33,042 nt of DNA. It comes from Pseudomonadota bacterium. GTDB taxonomy: Bacteria > Myxococcota_A > UBA9042 > GCA-2863065. Of this stretch, positions 1 through 7,385 are shown one piece after another (the first letter of the stretch is position 1; each line of letters begins with the position of its first letter). Position numbers and translations under genes: made by a program. The notes beneath the pieces were generated by a model, which had not been told where the DNA came from, did no database searches, and was given only the letters and a program-made list of their open reading frames with translations. Location of the stretch: NCBI GenBank assembly GCA_005776585.1, contig SXOX01000292.1:1-33042 (forward strand), read 5' to 3'.

Positions 1-26
1 GTCACCTGGACGCGCTCACGGGTGTC

Positions 27-581
27 ATGTCGGAGCTAGCGGAGCTTGCTCGCGCGCTCCGCGAGCGGCGATGGTTCGTTTTCGGCGCGCACGCCGTCGG
101 CGTTTGGGCCCTGCCGCGGCAGACGCTCGATATCGATGTCGTCGTGGACGTGTCGGACGCCGAGTTGCCTGCTCTGCTGGATGACCTCGCCCGCTCTGGC
201 TTCCAGCCGCGTGCACCCGATCCGCTCCAGTTTGCACTGACGTATCGTGTCATCCCGCTCGCATCCGAGCGCGGTGGCACCGTCGATGTCGTGCTCGCTG
301 GCACCACCTTTGAACGGGACGCACTCTCGGCGGCGACAATCGCGACCGTCCTCGGGGTCTCGGTGCCCGTTGTAACGGCCGATTATCTGGTCGTGTTCAA
401 GTTGGGCTCAGATCGTGCCAAGGATGGCGAGGACGCGCGGGCCGTCATCCGGGCTCAGGCGGATCACCTGGATGCCGGGCTTATCCGGTCCCACCTGCGC
501 GATCTTGAAGTAGCGATGGATCGTTCAGATCTCGTCACGGAGTTCAATGCACTCCTGGCTCGACATCGGACGCGACCGTAG
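27..581 (+). CDS. AbiEii/MNT-type nucleotidyltransferase
   Basis: This 184-residue protein looks like a DNA polymerase beta-fold nucleotidyltransferase of the AbiEii/MNT type. The N-terminal signature is a G-A-H-A loop at residues 20-23 (families usually have GG or GS), then R31 and the D35-x-D37 metal-binding pair, with a third acidic position in 'TVDVVLAG' near residue 87, so the catalytic triad seems intact. Family members transfer nucleotides and many are toxins of toxin-antitoxin pairs or act in abortive infection; which role applies here is not visible. The frame stays open to the left edge of the window, so ATG 27 is a choice and the gene could begin outside. Another frame reading in from the edge stops at 37-39, so an upstream gene, possibly a partner, may overlap this start. 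A second protein with the same signature lies at 12129-12746. Confidence 0.8.
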   Translation: MSELAELARALRERRWFVFGAHAVGVWALPRQTLDIDVVVDVSDAELPALLDDLARSGFQPRAPDPLQFALTYRVIPLASERGGTVDVVLAGTTFERDALSAATIATVLGVSVPVVTADYLVVFKLGSDRAKDGEDARAVIRAQADHLDAGLIRSHLRDLEVAMDRSDLVTEFNALLARHRTRP

Positions 582-593
582 TCCGGGTTGGCC

Positions 594-613
594 GCGTCCG
601 ACACAACGGACGC
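594..613. terminator. Hairpin between convergent genes
   Basis: A perfect 7-bp inverted repeat (GCGTCCG, 6-base loop, CGGACGC) lies in the 40-bp gap between the convergent genes ending at 581 and 622. It has no T-tract on either side. It is placed where a bidirectional terminator would be expected, but this is inference from position and symmetry only. Confidence 0.4.
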
Positions 614-621
614 TGGTGGCT

Positions 622-1905
622 CTACATCCCGCAGAACGTCGCGGCCTGGGCGAGGAGCGCGGGGTCGAAGCCCTCGGGGAGCCCGGTGAGCGGCGCACGC
701 GCGTTGGCCAGCGAGACCACGTTCATCGTGACCGAGCCACCCAGGACCAGGTTGCCCTTGGTCGTACCGGACAAGGCCGTGACCAGATTGGCGTTCAGAT
801 TGATGGGTGCGGTGACCTTGCCCTGCACCGAGACCTTGCTGGTCGCGGGGCCCGAGACGGTGCCGGTGCTCGTGGCCTGGTCGTCGAAGGCGACCGTGCC
901 CGAGGCCTTGCCGCTGCCGCCATAGGCGCCGCCCTGCAGGTTCACCGTACCGCTGCTCGCCATCGCGATGCCGCCGTTCGTGCTACCCGACGCCGAGAGC
1001 GAGCCGTTGAACGCGCCTGCTTCGCTGGTCGCCGTGCACTTGAATTCGTCGGTGCACTGGCCGTTCAGCATGCTCTCGCCCTGCTTGGCCAGCTCACCTG
1101 CCGACGAGCCGCCCTGAAGCACCTCCTTGGCCGTGTCGAACACGCCCTTGACCTGGTCGTAGTAGGGGACCTGCGAGGCGGCGCTCTCGATGATGTCAGT
1201 GATGACCGAGCCGAGGGTCGCGACGCCCTCCATGTGGACTCCAGCGTACAGCCCGCTCAGCAGCCCGGTCAGCGCGGTCGTGGCCGTCAGTGTGCCCTTT
1301 GACGTGTCTTGGCTCTTGACCGTGCCGCCAAGGGCGCCCGCCTCGCTCGTGTCGGCCGCAAGCGTCGCGGCGCCGTACATTCCCGCGTTGATGACGGCCG
1401 CAAGCGCTCCGGCGACGCCGCCCTTCGTCGTGCCGGTGACGTCGGTCTTGCCGTTGAACGTGGCCGTGCCGCCGAGCGCCGCGTCGCCGCCGCTCCGCGT
1501 GATGGTGCGGTCCTCGGCAAAGCCCAGCAGTGGCGTCCCCGGCGTCACGAGCGCGCCCTGGGTCTTGGCCGAAAGGACCGCCAACGCGCCACCTGCGCCC
1601 GCCGCCTCGACCGCGAGGACCGCCGTGCCACGCGCTGCCAGGGCTGCTTGGCCGCACCAGACGAGCTGGCCCGCGGCGTCGAGCGCGACCACGAGCGCCG
1701 TGGCAGGCGTCGCGCTGGGGTTGACGACGGTGACCTCGGTGCTGACCTTGGCGGTCGCCGTCCCCGCGGGCACGCCCGGTGCGGTGACCGCGACGTCACC
1801 AGCGCGCCACGCGCCCATCAGGTGGGTCGAGACGGGTGAGGCCACCGCCGTGCGGGCCGCGGCGACGAGGGAGAGGGAAGCAAGCAGTGTGTGTCGAGTC
1901 TTCAT
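622..1905 (-). CDS. Secreted protein of unknown function
   Basis: I do not recognise this 427-residue protein. Translation most likely starts at ATG 1905, because an AAGGAG ribosome-binding site sits about 7 bases upstream and the first residues (MKTRHTLLASLSLVAAA) form a signal peptide; a longer frame to 1962 adds only non-signal sequence. After cleavage near 'AVAS' there is a beta-rich segment resembling a small sandwich domain ('VSTEVTVVNPSATPATALVV'), then a long Gly/Thr/Ala-rich region with alternating small and hydrophobic residues, a possibly helical middle part, and a Cys pair in 'GQCTDEFKC' that could form a disulfide. It ends in 'QAATFCGM'. The composition suggests an exported, repetitive beta-structured protein. 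It is separated from the neighbouring LysM-FecR gene by 161 bp and has its own likely promoter region there. Confidence 0.75.
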   Translation of the reverse strand: MKTRHTLLASLSLVAAARTAVASPVSTHLMGAWRAGDVAVTAPGVPAGTATAKVSTEVTVVNPSATPATALVVALDAAGQLVWCGQAALAARGTAVLAVEAAGAGGALAVLSAKTQGALVTPGTPLLGFAEDRTITRSGGDAALGGTATFNGKTDVTGTTKGGVAGALAAVINAGMYGAATLAADTSEAGALGGTVKSQDTSKGTLTATTALTGLLSGLYAGVHMEGVATLGSVITDIIESAASQVPYYDQVKGVFDTAKEVLQGGSSAGELAKQGESMLNGQCTDEFKCTATSEAGAFNGSLSASGSTNGGIAMASSGTVNLQGGAYGGSGKASGTVAFDDQATSTGTVSGPATSKVSVQGKVTAPINLNANLVTALSGTTKGNLVLGGSVTMNVVSLANARAPLTGLPEGFDPALLAQAATFCGM

Positions 1906-1953
1906 GGGTGTCTCCTTGTGACAGTTGGTGTCCGGCAGGAGAGCAGGCGGTGT

Positions 1954-2045
1954 GCCAACCAAGAAGTGGTGTCATCTCCATGGGTTGGCTGTTTTGGCGC
2001 GCCCGATGACACGGGTCAGCGCGCTCACTGTCGACACACCGTGTC
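1954..2045. promoter_or_regulatory. Cluster of inverted repeats upstream of secreted-protein gene
   Basis: The gap 1906-2066 carries several small dyads: GCCAACC (1954-1960) with GGTTGGC (1983-1989), GTGTCATC (1969-1976) with GATGACAC (2005-2012), and GACAC (2033-2037) with GTGTC (2041-2045). The recurring TGACAC/GTGTCA half-site suggests an operator region for the minus-strand gene starting at 1905, or a termination region for the gene ending at 2067. No clear -10/-35 pair was recognised. Confidence 0.3.
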
Positions 2046-2066
2046 ACACCCCGAATCTCACCCGTA

Positions 2067-3638
2067 CTACCGGCACCCCTGGCCGAGCGAGGTCAGCGAC
2101 CAGCAGCGGCGGGCGAGGGCCTTGGGTCGCGTGACTGCGGGCGCGCGTTCGGGCCGGACGACGAGCGTGTCGTCCTTGCCACTCTCGCCGCGGAAGAGGA
2201 AGTGTGCACCGTCGATGCGCGTGACCGTGCCCGTAACACCACCGAGCGTAGCGCTCACCGTGCCCGGAACGGCGACCACGGTCGCACCGACCGCGAAGTG
2301 GAACCGAATCTCGGCGCGATCGCCCTCGACCGCGCCCTTCTCGACGACCAGGTCGAGCGGCACGACCTCCACGGTGATCGTCCCGCCCTTGCGGCCGTTG
2401 CGGCTCCAGGTGACCGCGGTCTTGCCCCCGCCGATCTCGAGCGGACGCTGCCACGCCGCCGCCGCGCTGGTCCCGACCTTGGCCTGGAGCTGTGCGGTCG
2501 CCGCGCCGGGCGCATGCAGGCGCACGAGGCCGGGTCCGCGTAGGGTGACGTCGCCGTTGGCGCCCGCTGCGACCTCGACTTTGCCAAAGGGCGCGTCGAA
2601 CGACGGCTTGCCGATCCACACCGCCTGGACCTTGGACGGAAAACCCGTAATCCGGTTCTGGTCGATGGCCGAGACGCGCGCCAGATAGTGGCCTGGCGGC
2701 AGGTCGAGCTTGGCGCGGCGCGAGGCCACGTCCACGCTGAGGTCCTTGACCGTGCGCGTAAAGGACAGGTCCTCGGCGACCTCGAGGCGGAACTTTGCCG
2801 CATTCGGCACTGGGCTCCAGGAAAGCTCCACGGAGCCCGTCGCGCCGAACGCCAGCCCGTCCACTCGGCTCTCGCCGCTGAACGTCGGCGCCGCGGGGAT
2901 GGGTACGGCAGCGCCCGGTGCGCCGCCCTTGAGGGTCCGGCTCGCGAAGCCGGCCGCGACCTCGACCTTCTGTCCCTGCGCCTGGGCGTTGCCGCTGCCC
3001 TGGTAGACCGAGAGCGTCGAGGTCTTCTCGGCGCGATCGACCTCCATGCGCCCGACCGAGCCTGGCTGGAGCTCGAGCCGAGCCGCTGAGGTCGCGACCG
3101 CCACCGGGCTCTTGGACTTGGCCAAGAACGCCTGGAGATCGCCCGAGACGAGCTTGGCCCGCTCCGGCGCGGGTGCCGTGGCCTGCTGCGCCGTGCCGGC
3201 CGTCCCCGAGTAGATGACGACCAATGCCTTGGGATCCAGACGTAGCTTCGATGAATCGCGGAAGCTCACCTCGGCGCGGGACTCCGCCTCCGTGCGAACG
3301 CGCCACAGCCGAAAGAGGCCCGTGCCGGTCGCCGAGGCCAGCCAGTCGGCCGTCGGTGAGCGATGGGTGACCGCGCGATAGACCAACGACAGCAGCGCAT
3401 CGGCGACGGCCGCTGGCGGCGGCAGCTTGAGCAGCTGACCGACCTTGGGCACCTGATCGAGCGGCATGCCGTTGAGGACGTAGATGTCCTTCCACCGACC
3501 GCGGTCGCCGAGCTCGCGGCCTGCGATGTCCGCGACGCTCTCGCCGGCCTTGACCGTGACGGTCTTGGGCTCGTCGTTCGACCCCGCAAACGCGGCGGGT
3601 GAGCACAGCAGCACGAGCCACACGAAGGTCCATCTCAC
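2067..3638 (-). CDS. LysM and FecR domain envelope protein
   Basis: This 523-residue exported protein starts at GTG 3638: a GAGG motif precedes it, and a signal peptide (RWTFVWLVLLC, cleavage at AFA|G near residue 18) follows at once. No in-frame ATG gives a signal peptide. Residues about 25-72 form a LysM domain ('VKAGESVADIAG' to 'GQLLKLP'), which binds peptidoglycan. Residues about 95-270 resemble a FecR domain: a strand-rich segment with 'RTEAESRAEVSF' and 'ARLELQPGSVGRMEV'. A fibronectin-like segment follows ('GSVELSWSPVPNAAKFRLEV'), then a beta-rich C-terminus. LysM-FecR proteins are envelope proteins of mostly unknown duty. The gene begins 10 bases after the stop of the OmpA-family gene, so the two are very likely cotranscribed and act together at the peptidoglycan layer. 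Confidence 0.88.
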   Translation of the reverse strand: MRWTFVWLVLLCSPAAFAGSNDEPKTVTVKAGESVADIAGRELGDRGRWKDIYVLNGMPLDQVPKVGQLLKLPPPAAVADALLSLVYRAVTHRSPTADWLASATGTGLFRLWRVRTEAESRAEVSFRDSSKLRLDPKALVVIYSGTAGTAQQATAPAPERAKLVSGDLQAFLAKSKSPVAVATSAARLELQPGSVGRMEVDRAEKTSTLSVYQGSGNAQAQGQKVEVAAGFASRTLKGGAPGAAVPIPAAPTFSGESRVDGLAFGATGSVELSWSPVPNAAKFRLEVAEDLSFTRTVKDLSVDVASRRAKLDLPPGHYLARVSAIDQNRITGFPSKVQAVWIGKPSFDAPFGKVEVAAGANGDVTLRGPGLVRLHAPGAATAQLQAKVGTSAAAAWQRPLEIGGGKTAVTWSRNGRKGGTITVEVVPLDLVVEKGAVEGDRAEIRFHFAVGATVVAVPGTVSATLGGVTGTVTRIDGAHFLFRGESGKDDTLVVRPERAPAVTRPKALARRCWSLTSLGQGCR

Positions 3639-3648
3639 GGTCGGTACC

Positions 3649-5571
3649 TCACTTGCCGCACTTGCCTGCGTCGGTCTCGCGGATGACGAACTCCACCCGC
3701 CGCCGCGCACCACCGCAGGCGGCCGAGTCCGGCGCCTTGCACGCCGGGACCTCTGTGGTGTTCGGAACGACGTCGGGGCCACGTCCCACCGCGATGAGCC
3801 GCGTACCGGGCACGCCTTGCGCCTGGAGCAGCGTGCGCACGGCCTCCGCGCGCTTCTGGCTCAACGTCAGGTTCGCCTCGCGGGTGCCACGAGCGTCGGT
3901 GTGGCCCTCGACCGCGATGGAGCGGGCCCAGGTCGCGGCGCTGAGCCCTTTGGCGTACGTGACCAGCGCGCGCACGCTGGCCGGAAGGATGCGGGCGCTG
4001 CCGAGCGCGAACTGCACGCGCAGCGGCTCGAGCCGGCACTCGGAGAGCACCTTGACCGCGTCGGGGCAGCCGTCCGGATGGTCGCGGTCGCTATCGCTCG
4101 GCCCTTCGGTCTCGGGCATGTTGCGGCAGGACCCGTAGGCGGTCCCGGGCTCCTTTGGGCCGTCATTGGCGTCAAGGAAGCCATCGCCGTCGTTGTCGTC
4201 GTCGGCGCAGCCGTCGTCGTCCTCGAAGCCGTCGCGGTCCTCGGCCACGTTCGGGCACTCGTCCAGCGCGTCCGGCACGCCGTCGCCGTCATTGTCCTCG
4301 TCGGGACAGCCGTCCTGGTCCTCGTGCCCATCGACATCTTCGGGCTGGTCTCGGCAGGCGCCGAAACCGCTCGCGTCCGCCGTGCCATCGCGCGCGTCCG
4401 GCACGCCGTCGCCGTCGTTGTCCTCGTCGGGGCAGCCGTCCTCGTCCTGATACGCGTCCTTGTCCTCGGCGTCCGCGGGGCACGCGTCGTCTCGGTCCGC
4501 CAGTCCGTCGCCATCCTGATCGGCGGCCGTGACGCCCGGAGCGCGCCGAATCCGAACGCGCGTCGGGTCGGCCGGATCGGGCTCCGTGACCTCCTCACCC
4601 GCGGGATCCAAGCTGGGATCGGTGAACTCCGAGGCCGCGCGCTGTTCTCTCCGCGGATCGAAGGTCCAGCCGAGATAGAGCGCGACGCGCCAGTCCGGCG
4701 TGCCATAGCCCTGCGTCATCCCGGTGCCGGCCCCGAGCGCTCCCGAAAAGCCCACGGGATGCGCGTACCGCAGCCCCGCCATCCACTCGAGCGGCGCAGC
4801 GGGGAGGCGCCCGAGCGCGTCGCCGGCGCCGTCGACGGTGAGGCCGACCGTGCCGTGCACCTCAGCCACGGCGTCGAAGCCGGGCACGAGCTCCACGCCG
4901 AGCGCCAGCCCGTACATCAGCTCCGGGCCGACCTTGAGCGAGCCGACCGACTCGGAGCCAAAGAGGTTGCGGAAGCCCACGTTCAGCGACGACCGAAACC
5001 GGCGATAGCGCACGTCCAGCAGCAGCACGGGCTCGAACGACACCTTGGCCGACGAGGCGAAGGGGCCGACCCCGGTGGGGATGCCCACGTCGAGGCGCAG
5101 GCCAAGGCGGAAGATGCCGCGCGGATCGCCATAGACTCTCAGGCGGGTGCCGACCCGCACGTCGCCCATCGCGAAGCCGCTCACGTCGGGGATGCTGACG
5201 CCGGAGATGACCGTGTCTCCGGTGCGGAAGGGCACCATCGGCACGACCACCCCGAGGTCCAATAGGTCGAAGAGGCCGAGTCCCACGGCGACCGCGAGGT
5301 CGAGCTGCCGCGAGACGATGCTCCCGACCCGCTCCGTGCCGCCCGGTGCCCGCACCGTGAGCGGGTCGTCGGCCAGGATGGTCCACACGCCGACGCCGAT
5401 CTGGAGGTGCTCGAGCACCTGCGTCGTGTCGACGCCGAAGATCTGGCCGCTACCCCAGCTTGGCCGCAGCTGCTGGACGTTGATGCCCGTCGGCAGGCCC
5501 TGCGCGGACGCTCGCGGCACCCCGCATAGAGCGATGAGCACGCTGACGACGAGCCTGGTTCTGCTTCCCAT
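3649..5571 (-). CDS. OmpA-family protein with thrombospondin type 3 repeats
   Basis: This 640-residue protein has a signal peptide (cleavage after ASA near residue 23), then about 300 residues of alternating strands that look like an outer-membrane beta-barrel. Residues about 347-497 are calcium-binding thrombospondin type 3 repeats with many D-x-D-x-D-G units ('DQDGDGLADRDDACP', 'DEDNDGDGVPDA'). An OmpA C-terminal peptidoglycan-binding domain runs from about 505 to the end; 'GHTDARGTREANL' and 'LSQKRAEAVRTLL' hold the Asp and Arg that contact diaminopimelate in this family. It should tether the outer membrane to the cell wall, with a calcium-stiffened spacer. It is the first gene of a pair with the LysM-FecR protein and is divergent from the adenylate cyclase gene. 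A C-terminal Cys pair and 'GKCGK' end the protein. Confidence 0.92.
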   Translation of the reverse strand: MGSRTRLVVSVLIALCGVPRASAQGLPTGINVQQLRPSWGSGQIFGVDTTQVLEHLQIGVGVWTILADDPLTVRAPGGTERVGSIVSRQLDLAVAVGLGLFDLLDLGVVVPMVPFRTGDTVISGVSIPDVSGFAMGDVRVGTRLRVYGDPRGIFRLGLRLDVGIPTGVGPFASSAKVSFEPVLLLDVRYRRFRSSLNVGFRNLFGSESVGSLKVGPELMYGLALGVELVPGFDAVAEVHGTVGLTVDGAGDALGRLPAAPLEWMAGLRYAHPVGFSGALGAGTGMTQGYGTPDWRVALYLGWTFDPRREQRAASEFTDPSLDPAGEEVTEPDPADPTRVRIRRAPGVTAADQDGDGLADRDDACPADAEDKDAYQDEDGCPDEDNDGDGVPDARDGTADASGFGACRDQPEDVDGHEDQDGCPDEDNDGDGVPDALDECPNVAEDRDGFEDDDGCADDDNDGDGFLDANDGPKEPGTAYGSCRNMPETEGPSDSDRDHPDGCPDAVKVLSECRLEPLRVQFALGSARILPASVRALVTYAKGLSAATWARSIAVEGHTDARGTREANLTLSQKRAEAVRTLLQAQGVPGTRLIAVGRGPDVVPNTTEVPACKAPDSAACGGARRRVEFVIRETDAGKCGK

Positions 5572-5615
5572 CGGTGCTGTCCACTCCCGCGGCGCGCGAT
5601 GCTACCATGCCTCCA

Positions 5616-7385
5616 ATGAATCACGACAAGCGACGCGGACGCCTCCGACTTCGACTGACGCTCCTCCTGGTCGTCGCCGTCACCGTACCGCTCGGGGCGG
5701 GCACCTTCGCGGTGCGTACGATCGTCGGGCAGTCGCTCGAAGAGGGCGTCTACAACTACCACGCCTCCGTCATCGGCGAGCTCTCGGCGGCGATTGAGGC
5801 CGACGTGGGCACGGTCCTCGCCGAGGTTCAACGCGTCGGTCAGGCGCTCGCTGCGGCCGACCCCCGCGAGGCGGAGACCGCGGTGCTCGCGCTGCTCGGC
5901 AAGGCCGCGTCGGTCGACCACGTCGCGCTCTATACGCCCGACGGGACCTCGCGTGTGGCGATGCTCGCCAAGGAGAGCGCCACCCACACTCCGACGCCCG
6001 AGTCGCTCACCGGCGCGCTCGCCGTCTCTCCGACGACCCCACGCACGCCGCGGCTCGGGCGCGTCTCTGCGGGCCGCTGGCCAGTCGTCGTGCCGTTCGT
6101 GCTCGGCGACGAGCTCGCCGGCTGGGTCTACACCGCCGTAGACGTGCGCTTCCTGGTCGAGCGCATGGCTACGCTCGCCGAGGCGCGCTACCCGGGGGTC
6201 AAGGACGCCATCCTCGTCGTCGATGAGGACGGCGCGCTCGTCGGCGCCTCGGCGGGCCTCACGCTGCCTGAGCCCCTGCGTGCGCTGTTCCCGACGCGCG
6301 ATGGCGGCGCGAGCTTTGGCAATCGCATCGAGAAGGTCGCCGCCTACGCCGATCCGAGCTTGGGCGGCCCGGCCTTTGCGCGCATCGGCGTGCTCCCCAA
6401 GCTGCGGGTCGCCGTCGTCACGCGCCAGTCCGAGGCCGAGGCCTTCGCCGCGTTGCACCGCGTCACGACCATCGCGCTCGTCGCGCTCGGGGCCTTGTTT
6501 GTTCTGGCGCTCCTGGCCGCCTGGATCCTCGCGCGCCGCGCGACGCGTCCCATCGACACGCTCGTCGCCGGCGTCGATCGCATCGCCCACGCCGACTTCA
6601 ATGCCCGCGTCACGGTAGACGCCACCGACGAGGTCGCGATCCTCGCCGACGCCATCAATAAAATGGCCGCCGATCTCGGCTCCTACGAAGCGAAGCTCGT
6701 GGCCGAGACCCAGCTGCGCACCTCGGTCTCGCGCTACGTGTCCAAGGACGTCGTCGACCTCATCGCGCGCGGCGAGGCCAGCCTCGAGCTCGGCGGCAAG
6801 CGGCAGATGGTCACGGTCGTGTTCATCGACATCGTGAGCTTCACGCCCCTGTCCGAGCAGTTCCCGCCGGAGAAGCTCGTGACCGTCGTCAACGCCATGT
6901 TCACCATGATGACTGCGGTCGTTTGGAAGTATGGCGGGACCGTCGACAAGTTCATTGGCGACTGCATGATGACCGTCTTTGGCTCGCCCACGGTCCGCCC
7001 TGATGACGCCGCCCGCGCGGCGCTGGCGATGCGCGAGATCCTGAACTCGATGGGCGAGGTCAACGCCCTTGCCGAGCGCGTTTTCGGCCGCAAGCTCCAG
7101 CTCACGTGCGGGATGAACACGGGCGAGGCGATCGTCGGCAACGTCGGCTCGGAGCAGCGCATGGAGTACACCGTGATTGGCGACACCGTGAACGTCGCCG
7201 CGCGCATCCAGGCGCAGGCCGCGCACGATCAGATCCTGGTGTCGCTTGCCACCCACGACGCGATCCTAGGCTGCGGCGTGGCCGTGCCGCTGATCGACCG
7301 CGGCGAGCGGAAGGTGAAGGGCAAGGCCGAGCCGGTCCGTATCTTCGAGGTGCCGCTCACCGACGCGGTCGAAGGAGCCCCATGA
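5616..7385 (+). CDS. Class III adenylate cyclase with extracytoplasmic sensor and HAMP
   Basis: This inner-membrane signalling enzyme has a membrane segment at about residues 12-32, an extracytoplasmic sensor of about 250 residues (CACHE-like by layout), a second membrane segment near 285-307, a HAMP linker ('RRATRPIDTLVAGVDRIA') and a class III cyclase domain from about 398 to 575. Both metal-binding aspartates are present ('VFIDIVSFTPL' and 'VDKFIGDCMMTVFG'), as are the transition-state Asn and Arg ('GDTVNVAARIQ'). Lys in 'DKFIGD' and Thr in 'EYTVIGD' are the usual ATP-selecting residues, so the product is predicted to be cAMP. No good Shine-Dalgarno is visible; ATG 5616, ATG 5607 and ATG 5574 are all possible, and 5616 was chosen because it sits closest to the basic residues and first membrane helix. 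Its stop overlaps the start of the Cys-rich lipoprotein gene (ATGA), so the two are translationally coupled. Confidence 0.92.
   Translation: MNHDKRRGRLRLRLTLLLVVAVTVPLGAGTFAVRTIVGQSLEEGVYNYHASVIGELSAAIEADVGTVLAEVQRVGQALAAADPREAETAVLALLGKAASVDHVALYTPDGTSRVAMLAKESATHTPTPESLTGALAVSPTTPRTPRLGRVSAGRWPVVVPFVLGDELAGWVYTAVDVRFLVERMATLAEARYPGVKDAILVVDEDGALVGASAGLTLPEPLRALFPTRDGGASFGNRIEKVAAYADPSLGGPAFARIGVLPKLRVAVVTRQSEAEAFAALHRVTTIALVALGALFVLALLAAWILARRATRPIDTLVAGVDRIAHADFNARVTVDATDEVAILADAINKMAADLGSYEAKLVAETQLRTSVSRYVSKDVVDLIARGEASLELGGKRQMVTVVFIDIVSFTPLSEQFPPEKLVTVVNAMFTMMTAVVWKYGGTVDKFIGDCMMTVFGSPTVRPDDAARAALAMREILNSMGEVNALAERVFGRKLQLTCGMNTGEAIVGNVGSEQRMEYTVIGDTVNVAARIQAQAAHDQILVSLATHDAILGCGVAVPLIDRGERKVKGKAEPVRIFEVPLTDAVEGAP

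Noticed and set aside
4090..4530. Repetitive DNA that could look like a CRISPR or satellite array
   Set aside because: The repeats encode calcium-binding D-x-D-x-D-G units of the thrombospondin type 3 domain in frame; spacing and sequence vary as protein repeats do.
3484..5265. Long plus-strand frame of 593 codons
   Set aside because: Opposite the OmpA/TSP3 gene; its repeats of Val, Ala and Arg are the mirror of the Asp-rich calcium repeats.
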